From assembly GCA_000507305.1 (NCBI GenBank), contig DF241817.1, positions 1 to 64,000 of the forward strand: DNA of 64,000 bases. Reading direction: 5' to 3'. Shown here in pieces: positions 1-12,200 of this stretch. The notes under the pieces were generated by a model. It saw nothing but the letters and a program-made list of their open reading frames with translations, did no database searches and was not told the origin of the DNA. The position numbers were made by a program, and so were the translations under genes. The stretch is from Breviolum minutum Mf 1.05b.01. Taxonomy: Eukaryota > Sar > Dinophyceae > Suessiales > Symbiodiniaceae. How positions within the stretch are numbered: the stretch's first letter is position 1; each line of letters opens with the position of its first letter.

Positions 1-204
1 AATTCAATTCAGTGGATAGTGGAACATGGAAAAATCCAAACCACCAATCAATACTTGGCGGACGGAGATGTGCAAAAACTAGAAAGAGACAGAACCGCCG
101 AACAAAAACAGAACCCACCACAATCCAAGTAATGATAAGAAGGTACTTTGTACAACTGCTCTTGGATGCTCTTATGATCTTTGTTGCCTCAATGTTCATT
201 TTCA

Positions 205-262
205 TCTAGATGGTGGTTTCAACCCATATGAAAGAATGATCAATTTTTCCCAAAAAGTCAGT
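205..262. repeat. Partial copy of short inverted-repeat family 1
   Basis: It begins with the family's left end (CTAGATGGTGGTTTCAACCC) and decays after about 55 bases, with no recognisable right end. Confidence 0.55.
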
Positions 263-324
263 GTAAGAATGCCATGAAACCTTTGAAACCATCAACCTCA
301 AACCTCCCAACTTTGCTAAAAATC

Positions 325-427
325 AATTGGGTTTTCCCCCCAAATCATCCATTTTACAATAGGGTTTTCCATTCAAAAAAACCATCCATTTTGGTGGGTT
401 TACCCTTATTTTTCGGAAAACACCTAC
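325..427. mobile_element. MITE-like element, family 2
   Basis: The left half (CCCCCAAATCATCCATTTT) is mirrored on the right (CCATCCATTTTGGTGGG) and the end reads TTTTTCGGAAAACACC. The layout matches copies at 19.5, 30.95 and 58.8 kb. One end abuts the predicted 5' splice site of the exon at 428-530. Confidence 0.7.
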
Positions 428-530
428 CGATGGGCCCTCAAAACCCTGCTCGCTCCCAGCTGTGCCACCCCCAGGACTGGACGCCTCAGGACAGTCCTCC
501 CAACAGAGCTTCAGTGGATCTACTTTGCAG
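428..530 (-). CDS. Exon, unknown protein
   Basis: This minus-strand exon has an AG acceptor and a GTAGGT donor. Only one frame is open. It is cysteine- and glycine-containing (it includes LCWEDCPEAS and GGGTAGSEQG) with one leading base from the previous exon. The donor overlaps the edge of a family 2 element. It may be a late exon of the MORN gene or of another gene running off the window. Confidence 0.45.
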
Positions 531-1241
531 CTAGGCGTTTGAAGTACCAAATCTTGCACCTGGAACCACCGAGAGATTTTCCTAAGGGGGGTTCCCCAAG
601 CTGGGTGGGTTGTAACTTTGGGGAAAGCCCGAGAATTTTTAGGGAAACATTTAAAGAAACGGTGGGGGGAAGATTTGGGGGGATTCCCCAAAATGGATGG
701 ATGGTGAGATGTATGTGTAGCTGTGTACGAAGAAAATGCGCCCCAAATCAATGATTGGAGCCAAGCAATTTTTTCCAAATTATGGAGATCTCCCCGAAAT
801 TTCATTGGAGGTTCTCCAAATGAATATCGTTGTGCTTGTGTTTTTTTTGGATCGGAAAAAATCTGGGGCCAAGTTGGACCATTGATTGGTCCACGTGTTT
901 TTTAACATGTACTTGTACCTTGCTTGTTTGCTTGATCGGTACAAACTCCAAGGATATATTTCGTGGCATGGTCAGGTATGAGGATGCGAGTTACCCCTCC
1001 AAAGATATACTGTCATCTTGGTGGTGACGTTTTTCAACATCCTGGGGCCCGGTTGGTTTAGTATCCTACGGTATTATGGCATAATAAAATCCTTCAACAA
1101 AGCACTAAACTACCATTTAAATAAATCTTTCGGAGGTAACATCCATTCCAAACCACTAAATCACTGAAAAAAACAGACTTTCCAGGTCAACATTCAATCC
1201 AGCATCAATCCTTAGTCCCGATGCTGATTGAGCAGCCGCAC

Positions 1242-1325
1242 CTCAAGCCATGCACGTTCCAAAGCCACTTGACGTTGCTCGGATTTGCGGCGAAAACCAT
1301 AGCGCCCCACGATGGAAGCATTCAT
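1242..1325 (-). CDS. Exon, unknown protein (possible ATG start)
   Basis: The open minus-strand frame starts at an ATG at 1323-1325, continues through FRRKSEQRQVALERAWLE, and reaches a GTGCGG donor. Read through the donor, it stops 30 bases later after LLNQHRD. The composition is charged and helical, as in coding sequence. No clear acceptor lies upstream, so it could be a first exon. Confidence 0.45.
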
Positions 1326-2646
1326 TTTTTGCAGGAGAAAGGTAGTGTTTCAGTGCTTTTGTTTTGTTTCTGGTTGATTTGGGGAAACTGTTTGGTTGAC
1401 TTTAGTGTTTTGGTTGATTTGGAGGTTGACTTGTTTCTGGTTGATGGATTCTTGACAATGACTTGAAATGATCGGGGTCACCCTCCCTGAAACGAAACGA
1501 ATAAAATGTATAATATCAAAACAAATCCAAGAAGGTGAAAAGTAGTCTTCAAAAAAACATCACCTCTCTTCAGGTTTTTGTTGGTTGCTGTACAGTTTCA
1601 GGTAGTTTCTTTTGTTTTTTTAGTTGGGAAGTGTCCCCAGAAATTTCCTATGGTTACAATAATTGATGAGTTGAAGATGATTGACCCATCCGAGTAGATG
1701 ATGAACAGGACTCCTCACTAGGAGCGAAACAAAAACTCTTGGTGAATGATGATTTAAGTAAATTCTATGAATCTTCGAGAAACACCATGTTCATCAAAAT
1801 AGTCCCCAGGTGATGACATTTCAATGTGAAGGTGCCAAAAAAACGGCTTTTTGGGCCTGGATTCCTGGATTTCAATGGATTTCAATGTTTAAATATGGCT
1901 AGCTTCACCAACAAACATGCGAGACTTCGACTTCATGACTTCATGTTTTGGCTGACCGATTTGATTCGACGTCCAATGCTGGCAACAAAAACCACCAACG
2001 ATTTCGGAGGTGAAGAAATTAGTTAAAGCAATCATCCAAAATCATGCTAATGGAGCATTATCATTATCATCGTTATCATCATTCTTATTATGATTATGAC
2101 TGGGATGACAATACTGGACATATTTTTTGTTACTAAAAGAGTATGTACAACCGTCCTTATTCTAGATCAAAAAGAACCTGTCAAGATATCAAGATCAACA
2201 TCTTACCAACCTTCATGTTTTTTCCTTTCCTTCTGGATTTTTGTTCATATTTTTTTTCCACCCAGCACCATCACCCAGCACAACAGTTCACCCACAAGGT
2301 GGTCCTGTACCCATTGTCCTCGATAGGTGGTCAAACCATGTTTATGTACATAGAGACCTCGCGTCCGTTGGGTCAGTTGGTCACCTGCTGGTCACTAACC
2401 AACTCCCCCCAAAAAATGCTTCCCCAAATGGGAACGGAATAATTTTTGGTTGAACGTCGCAAATTGGGGGAATATACAATTTCAATAAATTTCATTTATG
2501 GCTTGAAATTGATGGTATCCATAAAATGGGGGGTAAGAATATTCCAGTCCCATTTGGGGAGAAAATTGGGTATGGTTCAAAGTGAATGTGAAGAAAATCT
2601 AAGTGAATTCATTGCTATGGTTTCTGAGGTATCTAAACTCCAAGTG

Positions 2647-2747
<101 letters not shown>

Positions 2748-2889
2748 TTTGTGAATCAGGTCATCTGTTGTGATTTTCAACCAGTAAACATGTGACTGGT
2801 AGGGAACCCAAAAACATCCAAGAATGACAAGATGTTTAACCAATCCAATCAACCAAAAACTCGGCAAAACTTCTGAAGGTCCAACCAAC

Positions 2890-2946
2890 TTGTAGTAAAC
2901 TGCCAAACCCCGAAACCGGAACCAACAACTCCAAGGGTTTTTCAGG
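2890..2946 (-). CDS. Weak exon candidate
   Basis: It is bounded by an AG acceptor and a GTTGGT donor, with an open frame containing PEKPLELLVPV. It cannot be joined in phase to the neighbouring candidates, so this is tentative. Confidence 0.25.
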
Positions 2947-3022
2947 CTGCTTAGGGGTGCTAAAGGACTAGGAATTCGGTGCGACAACAAGCAGATTCGT
3001 TGTATGCAAACGACCCAAGACT

Positions 3023-3023
<1 letters not shown>

Positions 3024-3055
<32 letters not shown>

Positions 3056-3056
3056 T
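3024..3056. repeat. (GAT)n microsatellite
   Basis: About 10 GAT units, in the opposite sense to the ATC tract 280 bp away. Confidence 0.95.
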
Positions 3057-3545
3057 CATCATTAGTATCATTATATTGTCATTGTATTTTGTTGCACAGA
3101 CTCATCTGAACCTATGTGGTGATTTCAATCCCCTTTCTGCAATCTTCCTGAAGATGGGTTCGAATCTTCCCCCAAAAAATGTGAGCCGCAGGGTTTCAAA
3201 AACAGGTGGTTTTTACCACGAACCAAAGCTTCCAATTGGAGAAATGCTAACTCTTGGGGGGGTTACGCGGTTGACTACTAGTTCATTTGCACCTTTGTAA
3301 CGAAATTGCAGGACAACTCTCCCCAACCAAAGGGGGAACTCAAATCAACGTTTATTCGTATACCAGAATCACCCAAGTGTCCCTTGACGAAAGTCATCCC
3401 ACCTTCAATGACCCCATACGGAATTGTGGTTGATGAGTTTATCCCCTATTGCATGGAAACAATGGGAGTTTAGAGTCCAGCACATTCGAAGAATGCAAAA
3501 AAATCCTACCCCGCCAAAAAATGCGAGTTCCATTGCCATGTTAGT

Positions 3546-3651
3546 CTAGTTGGTGGTTGAACCAACCCGTTTGAAACATATGAGTCAAATTGGATCATCT
3601 ACCCCAAGGTTCGGGGTGAACATAAAACATATTTGAGTTGCCACCAGCTAG
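3546..3651. mobile_element. MITE-like element, family 1
   Basis: Left end CTAGTTGGTGGTTGAACC, conserved core CCCCAAGGTTCGGGGTGAA, right end GTTGCCACCAGCTAG. It lies in the intron after the exon at 3769-3871. Confidence 0.85.
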
Positions 3652-3768
3652 TTTAATATACTTCCCAATTACTTCCCACATGACCGGGCAGTTTTTCATC
3701 CTCAAAAAAAACCCTATATACCCTAACCAAGCGTCTTTTTACTGGAAGATAAAGTACGGCCAACTCAC

Positions 3769-3871
3769 CCAATGGGAAACCGCACCATAACCTTCCGCAG
3801 CACTCTTCCTGGCGGCATCCCAGAGAGCGTTTTACCGGTGGGAAAAAATGCCGAAGCAACTCATGGGCCAC
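3769..3871 (-). CDS. Exon, unknown protein
   Basis: The acceptor is TTTTCACAG and the donor is GTGAGT, both strong. Only one frame is open: it starts in phase 0 at VAHELLRHFFPP, has a cysteine cluster (CRQEECCGRLWC), and ends in phase 1. It lies downstream of the MORN exons and may belong to that gene, but this depends on unproven joins. Confidence 0.55.
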
Positions 3872-4172
3872 CTGTGAAAACCCTATATTTTTTGGACGAT
3901 GCAAGAAAAGGTTCTTGGATTCCAAAAAATCTCCAACAGGACCGATCCTGAACGGACCCCGAAAAAACCTGAGAATCTAATAGCTCGATCGCAACTTCCA
4001 TCTCGGGGTCCGGTGAGATTCGGTCTCATTCAATTTTTGATGGATGGATGTTTTTTGAGGATCAATTTTTTTTTTGAATATATTTTGAAGATTTAAATCC
4101 CTCAAACTTTTTTTTGGGGTATTTTTGAGAAATAAGTCCCTATACATTGAGGCTTTTTATTTCTGATACAAC

Positions 4173-4328
4173 TTCCAGGGATCCTCGCTTTGTTTTTCGA
4201 GGGATCCGCTATGATTCCCTAATGACGAATGTCCATCCCTTTCTACACCTTGTAGACCACCCTGAGATTGTAACCGATGAAAGAGATGGTCCATCATTGA
4301 AGAGTCAAACACACCTAGGTCTGTTTGC
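4173..4328 (-). CDS. Exon, unknown protein
   Basis: The acceptor is AAACCACAG followed by G. The open frame includes VFDSSMMDHLFHRLQSQ and SGSLEKQSEDPW, with the polar, histidine- and glutamine-rich composition of coding sequence. The 3' end is uncertain: a GTTGTA donor at 4172 or a GA donor a few bases earlier. The earlier GA donor would join the exon at 3871 in phase. Confidence 0.5.
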
Positions 4329-4624
4329 CTGTGGTTTTGAAACAGTACGGAAGTCCACCAGAGTGCAGTTTCAAAGCAAATTTCATGCAGTTTTCAAAGC
4401 TGATTTAATATTATCATATATTATCTAATGTAATATTTATTTGTTCAATGTCTTGTTTCTTTCCCGGTGGAAGCCCTTTGATGGGACAAAAGGCCATAAA
4501 CACCCAGAATACAAGAGAATTAAACAGCTAAAGAAGAGCTTTGAAAACCAAAAAGAACTAGAAAACCACCTAAAAACCTGCCCAACACTAAAAAACCAAA
4601 AAAACCTCGAGAAAACCAAAAAAA

Positions 4625-4625
4625 N
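4625..4625. other. Single N (assembly gap or ambiguous base)
   Basis: An isolated N at the end of an A-rich stretch. Confidence 0.95.
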
Positions 4626-5417
4626 ATGAAAAATAGAAAGATACATATGTTTTTGAACATGTTACTTTAAATCTACTCAAATAATATTCACTGTGTTCTA
4701 CTCAAAATTTCAAATGAAGCCTTTAATTGCATCTTAAATCTTAAAGAAAGACAACTAATTTTCAAAATAAAGGTATTTGGTGATTGAAAGAAGGTTCTCT
4801 TTTGAAGTAGAACTGCTCCACACAAGAGACGGCAATAGCTCTACTTTAAGAACAAACATTTCAAATAGCAAAGCCTCCTTAAAAAGAATTGCTGTTTAAG
4901 AACAAGAAGAGATGACTTTCAATGAAATTGAATATTGGAGTGATCACCTTTCAACCGTTTCTGAGAAGACGGTAGTTTGTGAGAGGTGCTTGCAGAAAGG
5001 TTACTATATAATAAAAGCTAATTGATTCAAATGAAACAAGTTTAGTTTACTTTAGGGAACAACGCATTAAAAGATATAGTCAAATTTCATGTCTTTATAT
5101 GATGATGAAAATTTGTGATATCTTGTGATATTTCTATTTCATAAATCAATAAAAAGTTGCACTCTGGTGGCCTGCCAGCCTCTTTTGAAATCTGGGAATC
5201 GAATCCTCTCCAAACACATGGGAACCTCAAAATGGATATAGACGACCCTTTTATATAGCAATATTCAAAGAAAAGACCTGTTTCGTTGTGACATGTTCAC
5301 ATTGAAATACTGATTGGTTCCATGACGGAATCCTGAAACAATGGTTTTGTACAAAGCAACTTTGAAAAAACGAAAGTTTAGCAAACATCCAGTCTCCCAT
5401 GGCATGACCTCCCTCAC
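4626..5417. other. AT-rich stretch with nothing recognised
   Basis: Low-GC DNA, probably intron between the MORN exon at 5,418 and the exon ending at 4,328. I could not find the expected next MORN exon here. Confidence 0.4.
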
Positions 5418-5474
5418 CCTCCTCCACTGTCCAATAAAGACATCACCATCCGCGTGGATGAATTGCCCATGGCC
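5418..5474 (-). CDS. MORN exon, gene A
   Basis: 57 bp in phase 0 with acceptor TTTGCTAG and donor GTGAGG. It encodes GHGQFIHADGDVFIGQW, a textbook MORN unit. Confidence 0.75.
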
Positions 5475-8040
5475 CTAGCAAATCATGAACTTCAAAAAGG
5501 TGGGTCCCCATGGCCAGATTTTTATCCAGAAAATGATGGATGATTTCTTTTCCACTGAGGGAAGGGGCCCGTTTGGGGCTTGAAATTGTGGACCCAAATA
5601 TTAAAAAAAAAAGACACCCGGAAAGTTTAACAGCAAGTTTGTCTCCCCTGAAAGCCATGATGGGAAAGGAAGACTTCCTTTCGGGGATTCGGCAATTTTT
5701 TTTGTGTCAAACTTCTAGGGAGTACTGAGTACTTCTCAGTGTTGGGAAAATATGTTTCAAGTAAGTCTTTGGAAAAACAATAACAAAACCAGGAAACCAT
5801 CTATGTGCGAGATGAGATATGTATACCGTATAGTATAGCTTCAAAAAATGAGGGCCTGGATTTTTCTCATGAAATAATCGTCTCTTCGAAAGGGATATCT
5901 AATGCAATCACATGAATCTATCAAATCACATTATATTTTTTCGGTGAAATTTCTTCATAGTTTTTGAGTGCCAATCCGGATGAAACCCACAGTACGAAAT
6001 GTTGCTGGGGGAAAGCTCTAAAGGTGAACCATACTACACTACATCTACACTACACTACTACCCTCCCCCTGAAAACGAACAGCAAGTTTGGCCATCAAAA
6101 CATGATCGGAATGAAACATGGATTTTACCGGCTTTCCTTTTGAACTGGTCCCTTTTGTGGCTGACATTTCTTACCTTTTTCAGGGGGTTAAGACATATTT
6201 CAGCAACCAGACCTTTGGAACCTATTGTTTTGGGAATTCGGTTTCTGGACCCAACATTTCGCCACATTAAAAAAACCCGTTAGATTTTTTGTGACTGAAC
6301 TCATCCGTTGTTTCTTTGTTGCAGATTTGTTGAGACAAAAAAAATCGATGTCCATTGTTCGAAGGAAAAAACTCATGGACATCTAATCTAAGGGCCCCCC
6401 TACCAAGAAATAGCCGGCATGTTTTTTTTTTGATTTTTTGAGGGATCATGGTGGCTCATAAACTGTTCATACTGTTGATGGTTCAGAAATCCCAAACTAC
6501 CACTTTGGGATGGTGCTAAAACCTTGTAAAATAATGGGATAAGCTGTCAACCTCAACTGGTGAGTTTGCCGATATCTGGTTTTCCATCAGATTTCCCATC
6601 CGCCAAAAACACCCGCAAGGGAAAACCTCCGCGTAATTGTGGATCCATTGCCCTGTGAAAGAAGCACCATCTGGCCACTCTTGTCGACCTCGGAAAACAC
6701 CATGGGAGATGGGGAGTGGGTTCGTTCCCGAAACCCAAAGGAGCCATGAAAAAAACCATCCTACGTTTCATTATACTGGTTGGAATTTTAGGGGTCCTTA
6801 TAATGGTTTATTGAAATCCCCACAGAACGGGGTAGAAAAAATCCCCAATTTTTCACCAAACAACCAGGTTTCTTTCTTCTTTGCTCAAATGTTCAATGTA
6901 CGGTATATTTACCTACGTACATTTGTGTAGTTCTTGGGGCAAATGCAGGTAAATATATTATACATTGAGCATTTGGGCAATAAACAACAATAGGATCCCA
7001 GGTTGAATATATGATAGAATCAAATATTTGATGAATTTCCACCGATTTTTGTGAGTAAAGCTGCTAAAAGACTGCTTTCACAACATCACCTACAAAAGTT
7101 GTAATGAAACAAATGTTTAGTGATTCTCAGTGCTCAAATTTCTGATTTGATCTATTCCAAGAAAAAGTTCTATCAGAATCAGCCCTTTTGAGAGGTCTAT
7201 CTAATCACCCAGGAGGTCTTAAGGACAAACCTTTGCCATTGCCACTTTGTTTGGTCGACTGAACTTCCAATCAATCATCTACACCCCCAAAGTCTAACAT
7301 AGCCCCTGACAAAATGATGGGAAAGGAAGACGATCCTTTCCTTTTGGGATGATAATATTTTCAGGGGCGAGTCTACTCCTCCAAAATATCCTGAACCGTC
7401 GTGCGAGCTGGCAGGAAGATGTTTCCAACAGCAACATATATCGAAGTATTTAAGGCTTCCCAATGCCCTTTTCCCCCCAAGAAAGAAAACCTACAAGTCA
7501 GGCATTAAAAAAAACCATGGTGGGAAATAACTGTGGTATCATAATCCCTGAATATGGCCAGAAATTTCTTTGGGTACCAGTGGTATTGGGGGGGAGGGCC
7601 CTTAGATTCCGATGAAAAGGGCAAGCACCTGACCGGTAAGAAACCGTGCCCATGGGATCCCTTAGCTGGAACTTATACCCCAAAAGATCCCAAATCCTTG
7701 GCATCCAGCAAAAAAAACCTCTCCAAACCCCCCAAATCCTGAAAATTCCAAATCCCATTTTCCAAGGTCTGAAAAAAACCCAAAAAAACCCTCAAAACCA
7801 TACCTTTTCGCAAAACGAGTACATGGATTCCTTCCTACCCCGGGCCTTTCCCAAAACACAGGTACACCACCTGGGTACCCCAAACCAAGACCATGTCGTT
7901 GGTTTCCCTGCCACTGTCCTTTGTACGTGGCACCTTGAAACGACCGAGCGGAGATAGGTTGGAAGGTCGGGACCGGTCAGGTGTTCGCAACTGGGCTTCA
8001 CCTCCCCAACCCGGGAAGCCATCGAAAAAACCACCAGGAT
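5418..8040 (-). CDS. Gene A: MORN-repeat protein (four exons seen)
   Basis: The exons are 8002-8040, 7886-7933, 6627-6688 and 5418-5474. Their phases agree across every join (1, 1, 0). The assembled reading contains consecutive MORN units: ATYKGQWQGNQRHGLG, then WPDGASFTGQW, then GHGQFIHADGDVFIGQW, matching the family pattern (G-x-W, HGxG, W-x-DG-x-x-Y/F-x-G-x-W). MORN repeats are membrane- or cytoskeleton-associated beta-hairpin repeats. In dinoflagellates and ciliates they occur in large families, some fused to phosphatidylinositol phosphate kinase or flagellar functions. No kinase domain is visible here, so the full role is unknown. The first and last exons are missing. The 8002-8040 exon (PGGFFDGFPGWG) is the least certain. 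The exon pattern, GT donors and neighbouring inverted-repeat elements match the rest of the window. Confidence 0.75.
6064..6188. mobile_element. Inverted-repeat element, family 6
   Basis: The ends CCCCTGAAAA and TTTTTCAGGGGG face each other across about 105 bp. Related short pairs occur near 7.32, 49.86 and 60.85 kb. Confidence 0.55.
6471..6590. mobile_element. MITE-like element, family 4
   Basis: It starts ACTGTTGATGGTTCAGAAAT and ends with the inverse CTGGTTTTCCATCAG. The interior resembles the copy at 51.24 kb. Confidence 0.65.
6627..6688 (-). CDS. MORN exon, gene A
   Basis: 62 bp. Two leading bases complete a Gly codon from the previous exon, followed by RQEWPDGASFTGQW and a phase 0 end at a GTTTTC donor. 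The acceptor is CCGAG. Confidence 0.75.
6886..6995. mobile_element. Inverted-repeat element, family 3
   Basis: CAATGTACGGTATATTTACC is mirrored by GGTAAATATATTATACATTG. Others of this type occur near 22.53, 33.63 and 47.67 kb, with degenerate copies at 30.1, 31.3, 35.3, 46.8, 48.3 and 57.5 kb. Confidence 0.65.
7316..7370. mobile_element. Short inverted-repeat element, family 6
   Basis: GCCCCTGACAAAAT faces ATATTTTCAGGGGC. Confidence 0.5.
7886..7933 (-). CDS. MORN exon, gene A
   Basis: 48 bp. Two leading bases complete a Gly codon, then ATYKGQWQGNQRHGL, ending in phase 1 at GTTTGG. It joins in frame to the exon at 6688. Confidence 0.7.
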
Positions 8041-9169
8041 CTAATTTACATGTTGGCAGTAGGGGATCTCGAAGTAAACCTTCATTTGGGTAGATCCAAA
8101 CTTCAACTTTTCTTTCTTCACACTTTTGCAGTTTTTTTTCCGGATTTTGTCGAAAGGAATGAAATTTCAACCGCAAGGATATTGAAAGCTGCATTCATTT
8201 CAGTACCTTTGCTGCAAAATTCTGAATGAATGAAATGTACCACAACAGTCACATGGATCCGTCATCGGTTAATGGCCATGGCTAGTATTTCGAGAAGATC
8301 ATACAAATGAAAAAACGATGTAGTTGAGAGTGTCACTTCCAATTCCTAAAAAATCACCTAAACAATTCCCAAAAAATCACTTGACAGCTACCCAAAAGGA
8401 AATAGGTCCAACATCATCATTTTTGTTGGGTCACTGCAACATCTATTGTAATGAGATCTTTGGAGGGTCAATCACATCATTACATGGAGACCCCAGTAGT
8501 TAGGGAGATGTAACCCCATATCCACTTAACCCCAGTAAGTGGGTGTAACCCACAAAAATTACATCCACATATCATATCTAAACAACAGGTAGGAGCCAGG
8601 GGCCATGAATTTTATCCTTAAGAAAGCAGGGAAGTTTTTCGTGTCCTAAAGCTTGAATTTGAAACCTGTAAACAATTCGAACGCAGGTTTTTGCCCGCCG
8701 TTCTTTCACAAAAATCTTCGCACCAGCAGCTGGAAAACTTCTACGTTTTTACGTACACGCCAACGTCATTGCTGAGGTCTGAACCAAAAAAAACCGAACA
8801 AGCTGTAAACCTACATGTTTAAGACATAGAAAAGGGAGCGGGTTACCTCAACATGCTTAACGACGTTTGAGGCATAGAAAAGGCAAGGAAATTTGCTGAT
8901 ATGAGGCTCCAAACATGAAAAAATCAACGCTATACTCCGATGTGCTATTACAATGTTTGATATGCCTTTGACAATATGTAAAAACATAACCTGTATATAA
9001 ATGTATATCAAATAAATTCACATTTCAGCACATTTCTGAAAAGTTAAGGGAAATCAAATAAATTCATCAACATCTCCACCCATCCCAGGCAACAACACAT
9101 CTTTTTGTTGGCAACATCAGCTGTCGTCTGCAGGTTCCACTTAAATGCCACGGGAGCCGTTCCGCCATC
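8041..9169. other. Interval between gene B stop and first seen exon of gene A
   Basis: It should hold the start of gene A and the gene B 3' region. A possible cysteine-rich exon near 8,671-8,734 does not fit in phase. No repeat element was recognised. Confidence 0.4.
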
Positions 9170-9213
9170 TCAACTGCGGCTACGCTCACGTCTCCGCCGA
9201 TCACGGTCTTTCC
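9170..9213 (-). CDS. Last exon of gene B (RS tail and stop)
   Basis: Acceptor ACGCCAG. Two leading bases complete a Gly codon, then [13 protein letters not shown] and TGA. Phase matches the exon at 9923. Confidence 0.7.
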
Positions 9214-12200
9214 CTGGCGTTGTTTGGGGGGGGGTGAACTACCCTTGGAACCCTAAACAAACTAGATTTTTATGGTTGTTTCAATTGGATGAATGGAAAA
9301 CCTTTACTTGGGGAAATGGTTGGAAATCACCAAATTATCCATTTAAAACTGGATGTTTAGGGTTCCAGGTAATGGTAAATTGAAGGTTTCGATATTTGGG
9401 ATTCCCTTCTGAAAGGGATTGCTATTTAGGGTTTCTATAAGAAAATTCCAACAGAAAGGCTGGAACATACCCCCACAAATACCTCGAAAATACTTGAACT
9501 TAAACATAAAAAGGAAATCCAAATCATAAAGAGGTGGTTCAGGAGATTCGGTATGGTTTCAGCATTATGGTGGAATTTTCTCAGATTCCGGCAAATGTAG
9601 GTACCTGGAACCCTAAACAGGAACCCCTTGGTTTTGATTTGGAAAAGACCGTGTTTTGAGGGTTCGAGGTAAACTGGTTGGTGGTTTCAACCCAATCAAA
9701 AAATATGCTCGTCAAAATGGGTTCATCTTCCCCAAGGTTCGGGGTGAACATTCCATAAATATTTGCGTTGCCACCACCTAGATTTGCTGTCACATCCCCA
9801 ACTATTCATACCTGGTAGCTTCAAGGCTTCACTTTTTTACTGGTTCTTTCAATTGGATGATTGGATGATGAACCATTGGCCAAGTAAGTAAAATAAGTAA
9901 ATATTCCATTCCCATCCATCACCTCCAAAACCCCCGCTGTTTCTGACCGTGGCACCTCGTCCCGAAGGGCTGCGGGAGCGTCGGCCTCGACGCTCCTTGT
10001 CTCGGTCGGAACGACCATCGCGACCGCGATCCCGGTCGCGGTCGCGGTCGCCGTGGCGGCGGTGGCCACCTGGTCAGTTGTATATGAAGGGCACCCCCAT
10101 AAATATATAGTGTTGCTTCATGGCAGTTATAAAGGTATACAAATACCAAAAAACCAATATGTATATATATATATATTGATAAAAATATAAATATATATAT
10201 ATACATATTACATATATATATATATACATATATATCAATATGATAAATACAAATATGTATGCATACCGACTTATTTGTATACATTTGATCATTTTTCTAG
10301 TAGAACATGACCCTCCCATTTTTGAAACTTCAAGTTGTTGACCCTTTCAACAAAAATCGGTTCCAACCCAACAAACCTTCCCCANTATATATATATACAT
10401 ATTACATATATATATATATACATATATATCAATATGATAAATACAAATATGTATGCATACCGACTTATTTGTATACATTTGATCATTTTTCTAGTAGAAC
10501 ATGACCCTCCCATTTTTGAAACTTCAAGTTGTTGACCCTTTCAACAAAAATCGGTTCCAACCCAACAAACCTTCCCCAAAAAACAAAAACCCCTTGGTAC
10601 CAAAAATGTTGGCTGGAAAACCTCCACCTTTTTTTTTTTGGAACATACATCGACTCAATCCGGGTCTAAAACTTCCATTTTGTTAGTTTACCCGGAGGGT
10701 TGGCCCCTTGGCAACATTTCAGGGGTCATTATATTACCAACCCAAACAATGCCACTATTAAAAAAGGGGAATCCCTCAAAATCACCATTGATTTGCACCA
10801 AGTTTGATCCCCCCCAAACTGGGTAATCTAATGACCCCTGAATTTTGTGGTGAATCTTTTGGTGAAAAAAAAACCTCCTCGCCTCGACTGTGATTCCTTT
10901 CCTCTTTGCCATCCTGGCGGTTTCATCCAATCGATTACCATTGGGTAGTTCACAACCGCGGTTGATGCCCTCATTTTCTTGGGAAAAAACATCCCCTGGT
11001 TTTTGAACAAATTGAAACAACAAAAAGGTCAGCAAAGCATCATCAAAAGGAAGGGTACATCTCAAATTTCCTTTGAAAGGCTCCAAAACAAAGGATTTCA
11101 AATTGATGAAATTTCAAGATTTACCCTCCCTTTCAAACTATTACCAGTATAGCAACAAAAAACACCATGAACAAACGGGGAAAAAACCCGTTTTTTGCCC
11201 CATGAACAAAAAACACCATGAACAAACGGGGGAAAATCCCGTTTTTTGCCCCACAAAAAAAAGGAGAGGCCGAATCTCGTTTTCCCAAAATCCCATGGCT
11301 TTTGAGGGTCCAGATCTGGACGGCTCGAGCGGCCCGATCTGGAAGGCCATACTCGTTGAGTTAGTTTGTTTCTTATCGGACTGCCGATAATCCCCAAATG
11401 CGCATCCCCCCCCAAAAAAAAACCGTTTGGTGTTTTGAAAAAACTGCGGTTTTGTGTCCACATTTTGCCAGCTTTTGCTTTCAAATGATACCGTACCTTC
11501 AAATTTCATGCCATTTCAAGTTACTTAAGATGAAATTGTTTCACCACCTCAGCATTCAACAGAATGGGGAGAGGTGTGGTGTTGAGTTTCCTTATGTGCC
11601 AAGGTCTAAACTCCTTATATTGGGGATGGTCATCCACCTTTAATAGGGAATCCTTAAAATGGCTATATAAATCCTTACTATCGGGTTGATGACCATCCCC
11701 TATATGAAAATACTGGGAGTTTAGACCCTACCCAGTAGCACACATAGTTAAACCATCCTGGGCGATCTTTTAGCTTCATCGAAAAGGTGCTACTTAACCC
11801 CTCCAAAAAAACCGTCAGGAATATTTGTATCTCAGTCTTCTATGATAGCCTTTGAATCAAAGAAACAAATCCCATGGTTTTTTCTTGTCGTTACATCTTT
11901 TTTTGTCGAAACCTTCGACTCGGATGTTAAATCTTCACCAATTTTTCGACTCTTTGAAATCCAACTTTTTGACATTGGGAAGGATTTGCCGATTTGGAAA
12001 AGCAATTTTGAGATCCGAAAAGTACCACCGAAAACTTTGATTCTGAAGATGTTTTTCGGGGACAACTCTGCAACCTTGCTTTGAGAAAATAGCCGGTGAG
12101 CAGTTAAGATTCCGGTGACTGACGGGATCATTGATTTTCATTGCTATGTTTGAATCCTGAGATACCTGAGGGTAGTTCTTATCATCCATTACCAATTAAC

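Noticed and set aside
7370-7440. Possible C-terminal exon (IFLPARTTVQDILEE then TAG)
   Set aside because: It would fall inside a MORN gene intron and break a phase-consistent join; no convincing acceptor.
8671-8734. Cysteine-rich exon (CWCEDFCERTAG)
   Set aside because: Acceptor and donor exist but the phase fits neither gene A nor gene B.
9950-10069. Plus-strand RS-domain exon ([10 protein letters not shown])
   Set aside because: CGG/CGA-rich codons read as Arg/Ser on both strands. The minus reading has D/E/K alternation, good splice sites and phase agreement with three neighbours.
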